Shown here: positions 1-7,316 of the stretch, one piece after another
Layout: each line of letters starts with the position of its first letter
Numbering within the stretch: the first letter of the stretch is position 1
Source of the DNA: CAZVIK01 sp964627045
GTDB lineage: Bacteria; Acidobacteriota; Terriglobia; Bryobacterales; Bryobacteraceae
DNA: 12,407 nucleotides
Assembly (NCBI GenBank): GCA_964627045.1
Contig: CAZVIK010000118.1
Location: 1 to 12,407, forward strand
Reading direction: 5' to 3'
Position numbers and translations under genes: made by a program
Notes under the pieces: generated by a model
Database searches by the model: none
Told to the model about the DNA's origin: nothing
The model's input: only the letters and a program-made list of their open reading frames with translations

Positions 1-1383
1 GCTCTCATCTATCAACGCCATGTCTCGGGCATCAACGACCTCAAACAAGCCCAGATCGAACTGCTGCACGCGCTCAGCGGGCAAAAGAACTCCCTGGTGG
101 CTTACACCCCCGAGCAGCGGGAGGAAAACCTGCAGTCTATGCAAAAGGCGCAGCAGGCGTTCACTTCGCTCCTGGACCGGGTGGCTGCCGGGATCAACAC
201 CGACTACGAGAAGCAGTTGCACGTCGAGATCGGCTCGCGCTTTCAGTCCTTCCGGCAGGCCAATGAGCAGATCGCCCAGAGCTTGCGCTCGGACCAGGCG
301 GAAAAGGCCTTCCAGTTGTCCAACGGGGTTGGTTTGAAGAGCTTTCAAGAAGCCCAGACCGTGCTGGACAAACTCGTCGCCAACCGCAAGGCAGAAAGTG
401 ACCGCGAGTACCAAAATTCAATGCGGCGCAACGTCACTGCCCGGCTCTGGCTCATCGGGCTGGCGCTGCTTGGCAGCGTGCTCGGGTTCGCCTTCGGCTC
501 CTGGATCGCTTCGACGGTGGTCGGGCCGGTACGCCAGATGGTAGCCGGGCTGAAATCGCTGGAGCAGGGAGACGTGACACACCAGATGAACCGGGAGTCG
601 CGTGCCGCACTCGGCGAACTCGCATCGGCCTACAACAGCTTTACGTCAAAATTGCGGGGCGTGTTAACCGGCGTGCAATCGGCGGCGACGCGTGTGGGAG
701 AGGAGGTGGCCCGCCTGTCGTCAGCCGCCCGATCCCACGGCTCGGCTCGGCGCCGTTCGTCGGAAACCTTGACGGTGGAAGAGACGGCCGAAGCCATGAC
801 ACGCATCGCACAGGCCTCGGATTCCAACGCCTCGCTGGCGGCGCGCGCCGCCGAGGAGTTCGCTGAAGCCCACACCAGCGCCGTAAACGGCCGCGAAGCG
901 GTGGCCCACATGGTTCAAGCTGTCACCGAGATCGACGAGAGCAGCAAAAAGATCTCACAGATCATCCATGTGATGGACGAGATCGCGTTGCAGACCAACC
1001 TGTTGGCGCTGAATGCCGCCGTCGAGGCGGCGCACGCCGGCGAAGAAGGGAAAGGCTTCGGCGTGGTGGCCTCCGAGGTTCGCAGTCTGGCGCAGAGAAG
1101 CGCCGAGGCGGCCAAGGAGATCGCCGGCCTGATCGATGAATCCGTGAGTAAGGCGAAGACCGGAAGGGAACTAGCCCAGCGCTCGGGCGAAGCGCTCGAC
1201 GACATGTCGCGCCGCGTGGATCAGGTTCGCGACTTGGTGAACAAGATCTCGCGCGGCTCCCAGGAGCAGCGCGAAGCCATGAAGGGTGCTACGGTGGCCA
1301 TCTCCGCCATCGACAAGACGATGCAGCAGAACGCTCAGGAGGTCGCCGGTCTCCAGGAGGCCGTCTCGTACTTCCGCGTCTAA
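1..1383 (+). CDS. Methyl-accepting chemotaxis protein, C-terminal part (5' truncated by window edge)
   Basis: The frame is open from base 1, so the GTG at 97 is internal and the true start lies before the window; 460 residues are visible. Visible residues 1-140 are a helical, polar stretch consistent with an extracytoplasmic four-helix-bundle sensor. A membrane helix follows at about 147-170 (LWLIGLALLGSVLGFAFG). Next comes a HAMP linker with the usual proline (VVGPVRQM, then LEQGDV), and then a long coiled-coil signalling domain. The hairpin tip that contacts CheA and CheW is canonical, with IALQTNLLALNAAVEAAHAG near residues 328-346 and GKGFGVVASEVRSLAQRSAE after it. The protein ends in AVSYFRV with no CheR-docking pentapeptide. 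It is a transmembrane receptor feeding the CheA kinase. The ligand cannot be told from the sequence. No che genes lie nearby. Family assignment is very secure. Confidence 0.96.
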   Translation, partial: ALIYQRHVSGINDLKQAQIELLHALSGQKNSLVAYTPEQREENLQSMQKAQQAFTSLLDRVAAGINTDYEKQLHVEIGSRFQSFRQANEQIAQSLRSDQAEKAFQLSNGVGLKSFQEAQTVLDKLVANRKAESDREYQNSMRRNVTARLWLIGLALLGSVLGFAFGSWIASTVVGPVRQMVAGLKSLEQGDVTHQMNRESRAALGELASAYNSFTSKLRGVLTGVQSAATRVGEEVARLSSAARSHGSARRRSSETLTVEETAEAMTRIAQASDSNASLAARAAEEFAEAHTSAVNGREAVAHMVQAVTEIDESSKKISQIIHVMDEIALQTNLLALNAAVEAAHAGEEGKGFGVVASEVRSLAQRSAEAAKEIAGLIDESVSKAKTGRELAQRSGEALDDMSRRVDQVRDLVNKISRGSQEQREAMKGATVAISAIDKTMQQNAQEVAGLQEAVSYFRV

Positions 1384-1394
1384 GCCCGCCTGCC

Positions 1395-1433
1395 GCCGGT
1401 CCGGCCCCAGAGTAAACTGGAACCTGGACCGGC
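1395..1433 (+). terminator. Possible intergenic hairpin between the chemotaxis gene and thiL
   Basis: GCCGGTCC (1395-1402) is repeated inverted as GGACCGGC (1426-1433). Inside it CCAG (1407-1410) pairs with CTGG (1417-1420) around the loop AGTAAA. The structure starts 12 bases after the chemoreceptor stop codon. No U-tract follows, so it is not a textbook intrinsic terminator. It may still slow or end transcription, or protect the 3' end of the upstream message. Confidence 0.3.
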
Positions 1434-1445
1434 CCGGCGCGCTCG

Positions 1446-2354
1446 ATGGATGAAACCACACTCCTCCGGCTAATTCAACGCAACGCTCCCGCGTTTCGCC
1501 CGAAGTGCCTGATTGAGGGAATCGGCGACGACTGCGCGATCTTCCGGCCGCAAGGCTCGCAGGAAGACTGGCTAATCACCACGGATATGGTGCTCGAGGA
1601 CCGGCACTTCCGGCATGCCACGCATCCCGCTGCGGCCGTCGGCCACAGGACGCTGGCCCGCGGGTTGAGCGACATCGCCGCGATGGGAGGGGAGCCCAGG
1701 TTCGCGCTCCTTTCTCTTGTGGTTTCGCCATGGGCCGGCCCCCGCTGGCTCGGCGCATTTTTCCGCGGGTTCCACGCTCTGGCCCGGCACGCGCAAACGC
1801 CGCTCATTGGCGGCGACCTGGCCAAGGCCGAAAAACTGGGTTGCGACATCATTGTGTGCGGGGCCGTGCCGCGGGGGACGGCTCTGCGGCGCGACGGCGC
1901 ACGGCCGGGCGATGAGATTTACGTTTCCGGGCGCCTTGGAGGATCGGCGCTCGGCCTACGCACCATGCGCGGACGCGCCCGGCGGGCTCACCTGTTTCCC
2001 CAGCCGAGGCTGCGCCTCGGCCGCCTTTTGCGGCAGCGCCTGGGCGCCACCTCGGCCATGGACTTGAGCGACGGCCTGTCGATTGACCTCCACCGGCTGT
2101 GCGCGGCCTCGGGCGTCTCGGCGGAGTTGAACCGCGAGCCGCCGGTGTTCCCCGGGGCCAGCCTGGAGGACGCCCTGCACGGCGGGGAAGACTACGAGCT
2201 TCTTTTTACGCTTCCACGCGGGTCGCGTCCGCCGGCGCAGTGTGAAGGGCAGCCGTTGACGCGAATCGGTGCCATCCGCAAGGGGCTCCCGGGGCGGGTC
2301 CTGCTCTGCGGGAAGCCGCTCGTCCCGGCCGGATGGGACCACTTCCGCCGTTGA
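1446..2354 (+). CDS. thiL: Thiamine-monophosphate kinase
   Basis: ThiL uses ATP to phosphorylate thiamine monophosphate to thiamine pyrophosphate, the last step of cofactor synthesis, in the cytoplasm. The 302 residues are near the family length (about 320-330). Signature motifs are present in order: GIGDDCAIF (residues 25-33), TTDMVLEDRHF (45-55), LSDIAAMGG (74-82), LIGGDLAKA (120-128), AMDLSDGLSIDLHRL (204-218) and LHGGEDYELLFT (244-255). The acidic residues in these motifs are the known metal and nucleotide ligands of the AIR-synthase-like fold. The start is the first ATG, 62 bases after the chemoreceptor stop. No convincing Shine-Dalgarno sequence precedes it. No other thiamine gene is in the window, so it stands alone. 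All key motifs are intact. Confidence 0.96.
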   Translation: MDETTLLRLIQRNAPAFRPKCLIEGIGDDCAIFRPQGSQEDWLITTDMVLEDRHFRHATHPAAAVGHRTLARGLSDIAAMGGEPRFALLSLVVSPWAGPRWLGAFFRGFHALARHAQTPLIGGDLAKAEKLGCDIIVCGAVPRGTALRRDGARPGDEIYVSGRLGGSALGLRTMRGRARRAHLFPQPRLRLGRLLRQRLGATSAMDLSDGLSIDLHRLCAASGVSAELNREPPVFPGASLEDALHGGEDYELLFTLPRGSRPPAQCEGQPLTRIGAIRKGLPGRVLLCGKPLVPAGWDHFRR

Positions 2355-2400
2355 CTTTCTTTTCCTGGAGGCGGTGCGGGGCTTGAGTCTGTTTCCCTTT

Positions 2401-2948
2401 CTTGTGCCGGTGCCGCCACGGCGCGCTCTGAAATTGGCCATGGTCTTGATTTTGCTGGCCCCTGACGGCCCCGGCGCGCCCGTGTTGTGCATGGCACGGG
2501 AGCCTTCGGGCCGGTTGTCGGTGGCGCTGGCCGCGCTGGTCTTTGCCGGCATCCCGTTCGCGGTCACCGAGGGCGTATTGAGCCCGTGCCGGCGCGGGAT
2601 GCATCTTTCGATGAGCGCGGGTGTCGGTTTCATCGCTGTCTTCGGTGTCGTGGGTCTCAATGGGATTGCGTTGCTGGCCTTTGTCAACCCACTTCGCGGC
2701 CGGGTTGGGAAACCGTCGAGGCCGTGATCCAAGGTGCAACCCTGCGCCTGCGGCCGGTGCTAATGACGGCGATGGCTGCCAGCCTGGGTTTCGTTCCAAT
2801 GGCGCTTTCCACGGGCGAGGGAGCCGGGGCGCCAGGGCCTTTGGCGACCGTGGTGATCGGCGGACTGGTCACCTCCATGCTGCTGACTCTGCTGATTCTT
2901 CCGGTGCTCTATGTGAAGACGGCCGGTTGCGGGAAGAGAGTGGAGTAG
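2401..2948 (+). pseudogene. Decayed C-terminal remnant of a heavy-metal RND efflux pump (CusA/CzcA type)
   Basis: Two frames together resemble the last part of a heavy-metal RND pump. The first frame carries ALKLAMVLILL, then LVFAGIPFAVTEGV, then LSMSAGVGFIAVFGVVGLNG, and stops at the TGA ending at 2727. The next frame takes over around 2698 with GWETVEAVIQGATLRLRPVL, MTAMAASLGFVPMAL, PLATVVIGGLVTS and LTLLILPVLYV, ending at 2948. In intact pumps this is one continuous stretch (about NQLR..G...EAVI.GA..RLRPVLMTA), so one base has been lost or gained near 2698. The segment before IPFA is also degenerate, and the usual GAEVQRPLAT is altered to GAGAPGPLAT. The first 800 or so residues expected of such a pump are absent, because thiL lies directly upstream. 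It is therefore a relic rather than a sequencing slip in a working gene. Bases 2355-2400 show nothing recognisable. Confidence 0.8.
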
Positions 2949-2962
2949 CGACGGAAATCCGT

Positions 2963-2968
2963 TATCAT
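2963..2968 (+). promoter_or_regulatory. Possible -10 box for the MFS gene
   Basis: TATCAT ends 9 bases before the ATG at 2978, and no Shine-Dalgarno sequence lies between them. If used, transcription would begin within a few bases of the start codon. No good -35 hexamer is seen. A second TACAAT (2974-2979) overlaps the start codon and cannot serve this start. Confidence 0.3.
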
Positions 2969-2977
2969 TGGCCTACA

Positions 2978-4243
2978 ATGGGTCCAAACTCGCGGCGGGC
3001 CACGGCGGCCTGGTGCCTATTCGACTTCGCCAATTCGTCCTACACCACGCTGATCATCACTGTCGCGTTCGCGGTCTACTTCCGGCAGGTGGTGGTGGCC
3101 GCCGGCGACAACCGGGCGGACCAGCTCTGGGGTGTGGCCAATTTCGTCGCCATGCTTCTGGTCGCCGTGGCCTCCCCGTTGCTCGGCGCGGCGGCCGATT
3201 ACTCCGGGCGGAAGAAGTTCCTGCTGGTGGCAACTACACTGATATCTATCGCCGCCACCGCCCTGCTCTACTTCGTGGGGCCGGGCGATGTGGCGCTGGC
3301 GGTTGTGCTCTTCGTCTTGGGAACGTTCGGCTTCGAAGCCGGTTACGTATTCTATAACGCGTTTCTCCCCGATGTGGCGGCCCCTGAAGCGGTCGGGCGT
3401 GTGTCGGGCTGGGGCTGGGGAGTCGGCTACGCCGGCGGGCTGCTATGCATCGTCGCGGCCAAGCCGCTCCTGGACCAGCCGCTCGACACGCCGGAGGGCG
3501 TTCTGGCGTATCAGTATTCGTACCTGCTGGTGGCGGCCTGGTTTCTGGTGTTCTCGCTTCCGGCGTTTTTGTGGCTGAAGGAAACGCGTCCGCAGGGGCC
3601 CTTGACGCGGCGCCGCGAATATGTGACGGCCGGGTTCCGCCGGGTGAGGGAGACGTTGACCCACCTCCGCCGCTACCGCGAGACCGCGAAGTACATCGTC
3701 GCTTCGCTCATCTTCACCGACGGCATCACCACGGTGGTGAGCTTCGCGGGTATCTATGCCACCACCACGATGGGCTTTTCCAACCGGGAATTGGTATGGC
3801 TCTTCCTGGTGCTGAACATCGTGGCGTTTCCGGCCTCCCTGGCGGCCGGATATCTGGCCGACTGGATCGGCGCCAGGAGGACCATTGTCCTGACGCTGGT
3901 TCTCTGGATGGGCGTGATCGCGGTCGGGTACTTCGCCGTCACCAAGGCCTGGTTTTGGGTCATGGCGGCGGGAGCCGCGGTGGGCATGGGAAGCACGCAA
4001 GCGGTGGGACGAAGCTTCATGGCGCAGATCTCCCCGCCGGAGCGCGAGTCGGAGTTCTTCGGATTCTACGTTCTCAGCGGCAAGTTCGCTTCTATGTTCG
4101 GCCCGCTGATCTTCGGGTCGATTTCGCATTGGAGCGGCAGCCAGCGGCTGGCCGTACTGTCTCTGCTGCCGTTCTTCGTGGTGGGCCTTATCTTGATGCT
4201 CTGGATCGACGAGCGGAAGGCCATGGCCGCTGTTGTAGAATAG
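2978..4243 (+). CDS. MFS transporter, UMF1 (Atg22-like) family
   Basis: This is a 421-residue inner-membrane protein with about twelve hydrophobic segments. The N-terminus has the UMF1 signature, CLFDFANSSYTTLIITVAF with VYF following. The loop after TM2 carries the MFS motif A, GAAADYSGRKKFLL. The family motif FYNAFLPDVAAPE followed by VSGWGWGVGYAGG comes next. The second half repeats motif A as GYLADWIGARR. Fungal Atg22 exports amino acids from the vacuole, but the substrate of bacterial UMF1 proteins is generally unknown and cannot be read here. The frame is open far upstream, to 2621, but that part overlaps the RND relic in another frame and is not protein-like. The ATG at 2978 puts the signature at residues 13-31, as in relatives. 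It lies 29 bases after the relic and 18 bases before a tRNA gene. Confidence 0.93.
   Translation: MGPNSRRATAAWCLFDFANSSYTTLIITVAFAVYFRQVVVAAGDNRADQLWGVANFVAMLLVAVASPLLGAAADYSGRKKFLLVATTLISIAATALLYFVGPGDVALAVVLFVLGTFGFEAGYVFYNAFLPDVAAPEAVGRVSGWGWGVGYAGGLLCIVAAKPLLDQPLDTPEGVLAYQYSYLLVAAWFLVFSLPAFLWLKETRPQGPLTRRREYVTAGFRRVRETLTHLRRYRETAKYIVASLIFTDGITTVVSFAGIYATTTMGFSNRELVWLFLVLNIVAFPASLAAGYLADWIGARRTIVLTLVLWMGVIAVGYFAVTKAWFWVMAAGAAVGMGSTQAVGRSFMAQISPPERESEFFGFYVLSGKFASMFGPLIFGSISHWSGSQRLAVLSLLPFFVVGLILMLWIDERKAMAAVVE
4236..4241 (+). promoter_or_regulatory. Possible -10 box for tRNA-Thr, inside the end of the MFS gene
   Basis: TAGAAT overlaps the last codons and stop of the MFS gene and ends 20 bases before the mature tRNA 5' end, leaving a short leader for RNase P. 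No clear -35 is seen. The tRNA could instead be read through from the MFS transcript. Confidence 0.3.
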
Positions 4244-4261
4244 AAAAGACCGTTTTCGCGG

Positions 4262-4337
4262 GCCACCCTAGCTCAGTTGGTAGAGCAGCGGTTTCGTAAA
4301 CCGCAGGTCGTCGGTTCAAGTCCGACGGGTGGCTCCA
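4262..4337 (+). tRNA. tRNA-Thr (anticodon CGT)
   Basis: A complete 76-base cloverleaf can be drawn by hand. The acceptor stem is GCCACCC (4262-4268) with GGGTGGC (4327-4333). The D arm is GCTC/GAGC around AGTTGGTA. The anticodon stem is GCGGT (4288-4292) with ACCGC (4300-4304), and the loop TTCGTAA places anticodon CGT at 4295-4297, reading the threonine codon ACG. The T arm is GTCGG/CCGAC with loop TTCAAGT. The discriminator is T and the 3' CCA (4335-4337) is encoded. A perfect palindrome, CGGCCGGCCG, follows at 4343-4352. No integrase or duplicated tRNA end is present, so there is no sign that it serves as an attachment site here. Confidence 0.98.
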
Positions 4338-4366
4338 TTCCCCGGCCGGCCGCATGCTGTCGCGGA

Positions 4367-4862
4367 TCAACTGGTCGCGAACGAGTTCCTTACCTCACCC
4401 AGAAATCGCGCGACGTCATCCGGGCTGAACAGCGCCGTCTTTTCCTCCGTTTCGACGACCACCATGTTCCGGCGGTTGGTCACGTACCAGGTGCACTTGC
4501 CGAGGCCAGAAGTGCGAAACAGGCCGTAGTAACCGAACATTCCGCCGCTTCCCCAGAGCCGTATACCGCCGCTGAGGTCTTCGGCCGTGGCGGGCCGCGC
4601 CTGCCGAAGTCCCGCGAGCCGGATGCGGACGTTTCCGATGAGCCGGTGCACGACAATCTCCCGCCCGTCCAGGCTGTACCCGCGCGGCGAGTACGCGTAA
4701 GCTCCCACGGCGATGAAGGCGCTAAGNNNNNNNNNNCGCAAACACGACGGGATTCTGAGTCGCCAAGCCGACCCCCGCCATCAGCCCGCAGGCCAGCAGC
4801 GAAATGACCTTCGTCGTCGTGTCGTAGGAAGCCGGAAAGGCGTGCATGGAAGCTTGCGGCAT
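4367..4862 (-). CDS. Small membrane protein with bacterial PH-like domain (bPH_5 type), split by assembly gap
   Basis: The gene must be pieced together across the ten N. From ATG 4862 the first 42 codons run exactly to the gap edge (4737), with a hydrophobic helix around VISLLACGLMAGVGL at residues 19-33. After the gap the frame resumes at 4726 with LSAFIAVGAYAYSP, a second helix, and then a soluble domain to the TGA at 4367-4369. That domain has the features of small bacterial PH domains: YSLDGREIVVHRLIGNVRI, RLWGSGGMFGYYGLFR, LGKCTWYVTNRRNMVVVET and SPDDVARFL. About 161 residues plus the gap are predicted. A good Shine-Dalgarno and a promoter-like pair precede ATG 4862. maeB ends 77 bases upstream on the same strand. 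The function of such proteins is unknown. The family name is from memory of the motif pattern, not from a search. Confidence 0.75.
4727..4736. other. Assembly gap (10 N)
   Basis: Ten undetermined bases lie inside the PH-like membrane protein gene. The flanking frames join only if the true length is a multiple of three, so ten is a placeholder. Confidence 0.98.
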
Positions 4863-4869
4863 AAGTTGA

Positions 4870-4876
4870 CCTCACC
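4870..4876 (-). promoter_or_regulatory. Shine-Dalgarno deciding the start of the PH-like protein
   Basis: On the minus strand GGTGAGG is followed by seven bases and then ATG 4862. This favours 4862 over the ATG at 4847, five codons further in. Confidence 0.6.
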
Positions 4877-4879
4877 GCA

Positions 4880-4910
4880 ATTCTACTTCGGAGGGCTGTA
4901 CTTCTGCCAA
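4880..4910 (-). promoter_or_regulatory. Candidate promoter for the PH-like protein gene
   Basis: Minus-strand TTGGCA (4910-4905) and TAGAAT (4885-4880) each match the sigma-70 consensus at five of six positions. The spacer is 19 bases, slightly long. Transcription would start near 4873, giving a leader of about ten bases that contains the Shine-Dalgarno. It suggests the gene can be expressed independently of maeB. Confidence 0.45.
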
Positions 4911-4939
4911 AGGCGCGGCCGCCCCGGCCAGTCCCGCCA

Positions 4940-7225
4940 CTAACGAGAGACCCGCACCGTTTGGTGGCTGGTCATGATCTCTTGCGCGTCGACCACGGCG
5001 ATGGCCGCCATATTCACGATTTCGCTCACCTCGCTGCCGCGCTGGAGCACGTGCACGGGCTTGGACAGCCCCATGAGGATCGGGCCGATCGCCTCGCAGC
5101 CTCCGATGCGCATCAGCAGCTTGTAGGCGATGTTGCCTGCCTCCAGGTTCGGGAAGATCAGCACGTTGGCGCCCCCCTTCAAACGGCTGAAGGCATAAGT
5201 CTCGTCGATGATCTCCGGGACCACCGCCGTATCCGCCTGCATCTCCCCATCCACCATCAGGCCGGGAGCGAGTTCGCGCACCAGTTCCGTAGCGCGGCGC
5301 ACCTTGTCGGCCAGCGGATGGCGGGTGCTCCCGAAGTTGGAGAACGACAGCATGGCGACCCGCGGTTCCACCTCAAAACGCCGCGCCATTTCGGCGGTGG
5401 TAATTGCGATCTCCGCCAGGTCTTCCGACGTCGGCTCGATGTTGACAGTGGCGTCCGCCAGGAAGTACAAGTCTCCCTTGGCGGTAATCAGCACGTAGAG
5501 GCCGGAGACGTTCTTCAGTCCCGGCCGCACCGCTAGGACCTGCAACGCCGGGCGGATGGTGTCGGGATAGTGCGTCGTAAGTCCGCCGATCAAGGCGTCG
5601 GCATCGCCCATGTGGACCATCATCGAGCCGAAAACGCGGTGATCGAGCACCTGTTCCCCGGCTTCGGTCCGCGTGATTCCCTTGCGGTGCCGCAGTCGGT
5701 AGAGTTCGCTGGTGTAATCCTGCAGACGTGGCGACCGCGCCGGATCGACGATACGCGCGCCGTCCAGGTGCAGTCGCAACTCAGCGGCCGTGGCCTCGAT
5801 CCGCTCCTCGTTGCCGAGAAGAATCGGGTAGGCGATCCCCTCGTCCAGCAGGATCTGCGATGCCCGCAGGATTCGGGTCGCCTCGCCCTCCGGGAAGACG
5901 ACGCGTTTGGGCGCGCGTTGCGCCTTGTGAACCATCACGCGCATGACCTCTTCGGCCTTGCCCAGGCGCCGCCGCAGTTGATCTTTGTACTCCTCGATAT
6001 CGACCGGCGCCTGCGCCACGCCGGTCTCGATGGCCGCCTGCGCCACGGCGGGCGCCACCCACAGCAGGACGCGCTGATCGAACGGCTTCGGGATGATGTA
6101 GTTCCGCCCGTATTCGATGTGCTCCAGGTTGTAGGCGCGCCGTACCGCGTCGGGCACGTCCTGCTTGGCCAGCGCCGCGAGGGCGTGCGTGGCGGCCATC
6201 TTCATCTGATCGTTGATCGTGACCGCGCGCACGTCGAGAGCGCCTCGAAAGATGGAGGGAAACCCCAGGACGTTGTTCACCTGGTTGGGGAAATCCGACC
6301 GGCCCGTTGCGACAATGGCGTCCGGCCGCGCGGCCACGGCCGCCTCGTAGGGGATCTCGGGGTCCGGATTCGCGAGGGCGAAGATGATGGGATTCGGCGC
6401 CATTGCCTTCAGCATGGCCGGCGTCACGATGTTGCCGGCCGAAAGCCCCACGAAAACGTCGGCGCCCTCCAGGGCCTCACTGAGCGTCCGCGCGCTGGTG
6501 ACCGCGGCGAAGCGCTCCATGTAGGGGTTCATCCCCTCGCGGCGGCCAAGGTACACCACGCCGTGGATGTCGCTCATGACGATGTTGTCTTTGCGCGCGC
6601 CCAGGCGCAGGTAGTGCGCCGCGCAACTCAACGCCGCCGCGCCCGCGCCGCTGAAGACGATCTTGGCTTCCGGCAGCGTTTTGCCTACCAGTTCCAGGGC
6701 GTTCAGGATGCCCGCGCCCGAAATGATGGCCGTCCCGTGCTGGTCGTCGTGGAAGACCGGGATCTTCATGGTCCTCCGGAGTTCTTCCTCGATGGCGAAA
6801 CACTCCGGAGCCTTGATGTCCTCCAGGTTGATGCCGCCGAAGGTGGGCTCCATTAACTGGCAGGCCTGGATTACCTCGCGCGGGTCTTCGGTCGCCAGTT
6901 CGATATCGAACACGTCGATGTCGGCGAACTTCTTGAACAGGACCCCTTTCCCCTCCATTACCGGCTTGCCCGCCAGCGCGCCGATATTGCCCAAGCCCAG
7001 CACGGCGGTCCCGTTGCTGACCACGGCCACCAGGTTGCCTCTTGAGGTGTACTTGTAGGCCAGGCTCGGATCGCGCGCGATCTCCAGGCATGGAACCGCC
7101 ACACCGGGCGTATAGGCCAGGCTCAGGTCTCGTTGTGTCCGGCATGGTTTTGTCGGAACGGTGGAGAGCTTGCCTGGCGAAGGTAAAGCGTGATACTCCA
7201 GAGCGTCTTCTCTGCGAACGGCCAC
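4940..7225 (-). CDS. maeB: NADP-dependent malic enzyme with C-terminal phosphotransacetylase-like domain
   Basis: The enzyme oxidatively decarboxylates malate to pyruvate and CO2 while reducing NADP+, in the cytoplasm. It supplies NADPH and links the TCA cycle to pyruvate. The 761 residues match the large MaeB class (about 760). Residues 1-430 are the malic enzyme: LAYTPGVAVPC holds the catalytic tyrosine (Y38), GKGVLFKKFADIDVFDIEL the conserved lysine region (about 92-110), and NLEDIKAPECF (133-143) and VFHDDQHGTAII (157-168) the metal ligands. VFSGAGAAALSCA (190-202) is the dinucleotide loop, and FALANPDPEI follows at 282-291. Residues from about 438 (PKRVVFPEGEATRILRA) to the end form a phosphotransacetylase-like domain, which in this class is regulatory rather than catalytic. 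The start is GTG 7225, with AGGAG eight bases upstream. The gene is complete and divergent from the next one. Confidence 0.97.
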   Translation of the reverse strand: MAVRREDALEYHALPSPGKLSTVPTKPCRTQRDLSLAYTPGVAVPCLEIARDPSLAYKYTSRGNLVAVVSNGTAVLGLGNIGALAGKPVMEGKGVLFKKFADIDVFDIELATEDPREVIQACQLMEPTFGGINLEDIKAPECFAIEEELRRTMKIPVFHDDQHGTAIISGAGILNALELVGKTLPEAKIVFSGAGAAALSCAAHYLRLGARKDNIVMSDIHGVVYLGRREGMNPYMERFAAVTSARTLSEALEGADVFVGLSAGNIVTPAMLKAMAPNPIIFALANPDPEIPYEAAVAARPDAIVATGRSDFPNQVNNVLGFPSIFRGALDVRAVTINDQMKMAATHALAALAKQDVPDAVRRAYNLEHIEYGRNYIIPKPFDQRVLLWVAPAVAQAAIETGVAQAPVDIEEYKDQLRRRLGKAEEVMRVMVHKAQRAPKRVVFPEGEATRILRASQILLDEGIAYPILLGNEERIEATAAELRLHLDGARIVDPARSPRLQDYTSELYRLRHRKGITRTEAGEQVLDHRVFGSMMVHMGDADALIGGLTTHYPDTIRPALQVLAVRPGLKNVSGLYVLITAKGDLYFLADATVNIEPTSEDLAEIAITTAEMARRFEVEPRVAMLSFSNFGSTRHPLADKVRRATELVRELAPGLMVDGEMQADTAVVPEIIDETYAFSRLKGGANVLIFPNLEAGNIAYKLLMRIGGCEAIGPILMGLSKPVHVLQRGSEVSEIVNMAAIAVVDAQEIMTSHQTVRVSR

Positions 7226-7233
7226 CGAGGGAT

Positions 7234-7238
7234 CTCCT
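7234..7238 (-). promoter_or_regulatory. Shine-Dalgarno supporting the GTG start of maeB
   Basis: AGGAG on the minus strand lies eight bases before GTG 7225, within a purine-rich stretch (GGAAGAGGAG). It supports the GTG as the true start. Confidence 0.65.
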
Positions 7239-7298
7239 CTTCCTTTTGATCTTAGTACTTCAGCGCCGTAACCGCGCCGGATGAGCGGTCGTCTGCGC

Positions 7299-7304
7299 TA
7301 ATAT
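7299..7304 (+). promoter_or_regulatory. Possible -10 box for the 7317 gene
   Basis: TAATAT ends 12 bases before ATG 7317 in the 91-base divergent region between maeB and this gene. No -35 or Shine-Dalgarno is apparent. The implied leader is only about six bases. Confidence 0.35.
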
Positions 7305-7316
7305 TGGTGCAGTTCC

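Noticed and set aside
97..1383. GTG at 97 as the start of the chemotaxis protein
   Set aside because: The frame is open to base 1 and the upstream residues continue the sensor helix, so the gene starts before the window.
2621..4243. A 540-residue version of the MFS protein starting at 2621
   Set aside because: The extra N-terminal part is arginine- and glycine-rich noise overlapping the RND relic in other frames. The UMF1 signature sits naturally just after ATG 2978.
4343..4352. Palindrome CGGCCGGCCG after tRNA-Thr as a terminator or attachment site
   Set aside because: It is a short GC palindrome with no loop or U-tract, there is no integrase or repeat of the tRNA end in the window, and it is expected by chance in GC-rich DNA.
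5570..6856. Long plus-strand open frame (428 codons)
   Set aside because: It is the antisense shadow of maeB, rich in Arg, His and Asp as such shadows are, and has no recognisable domain.
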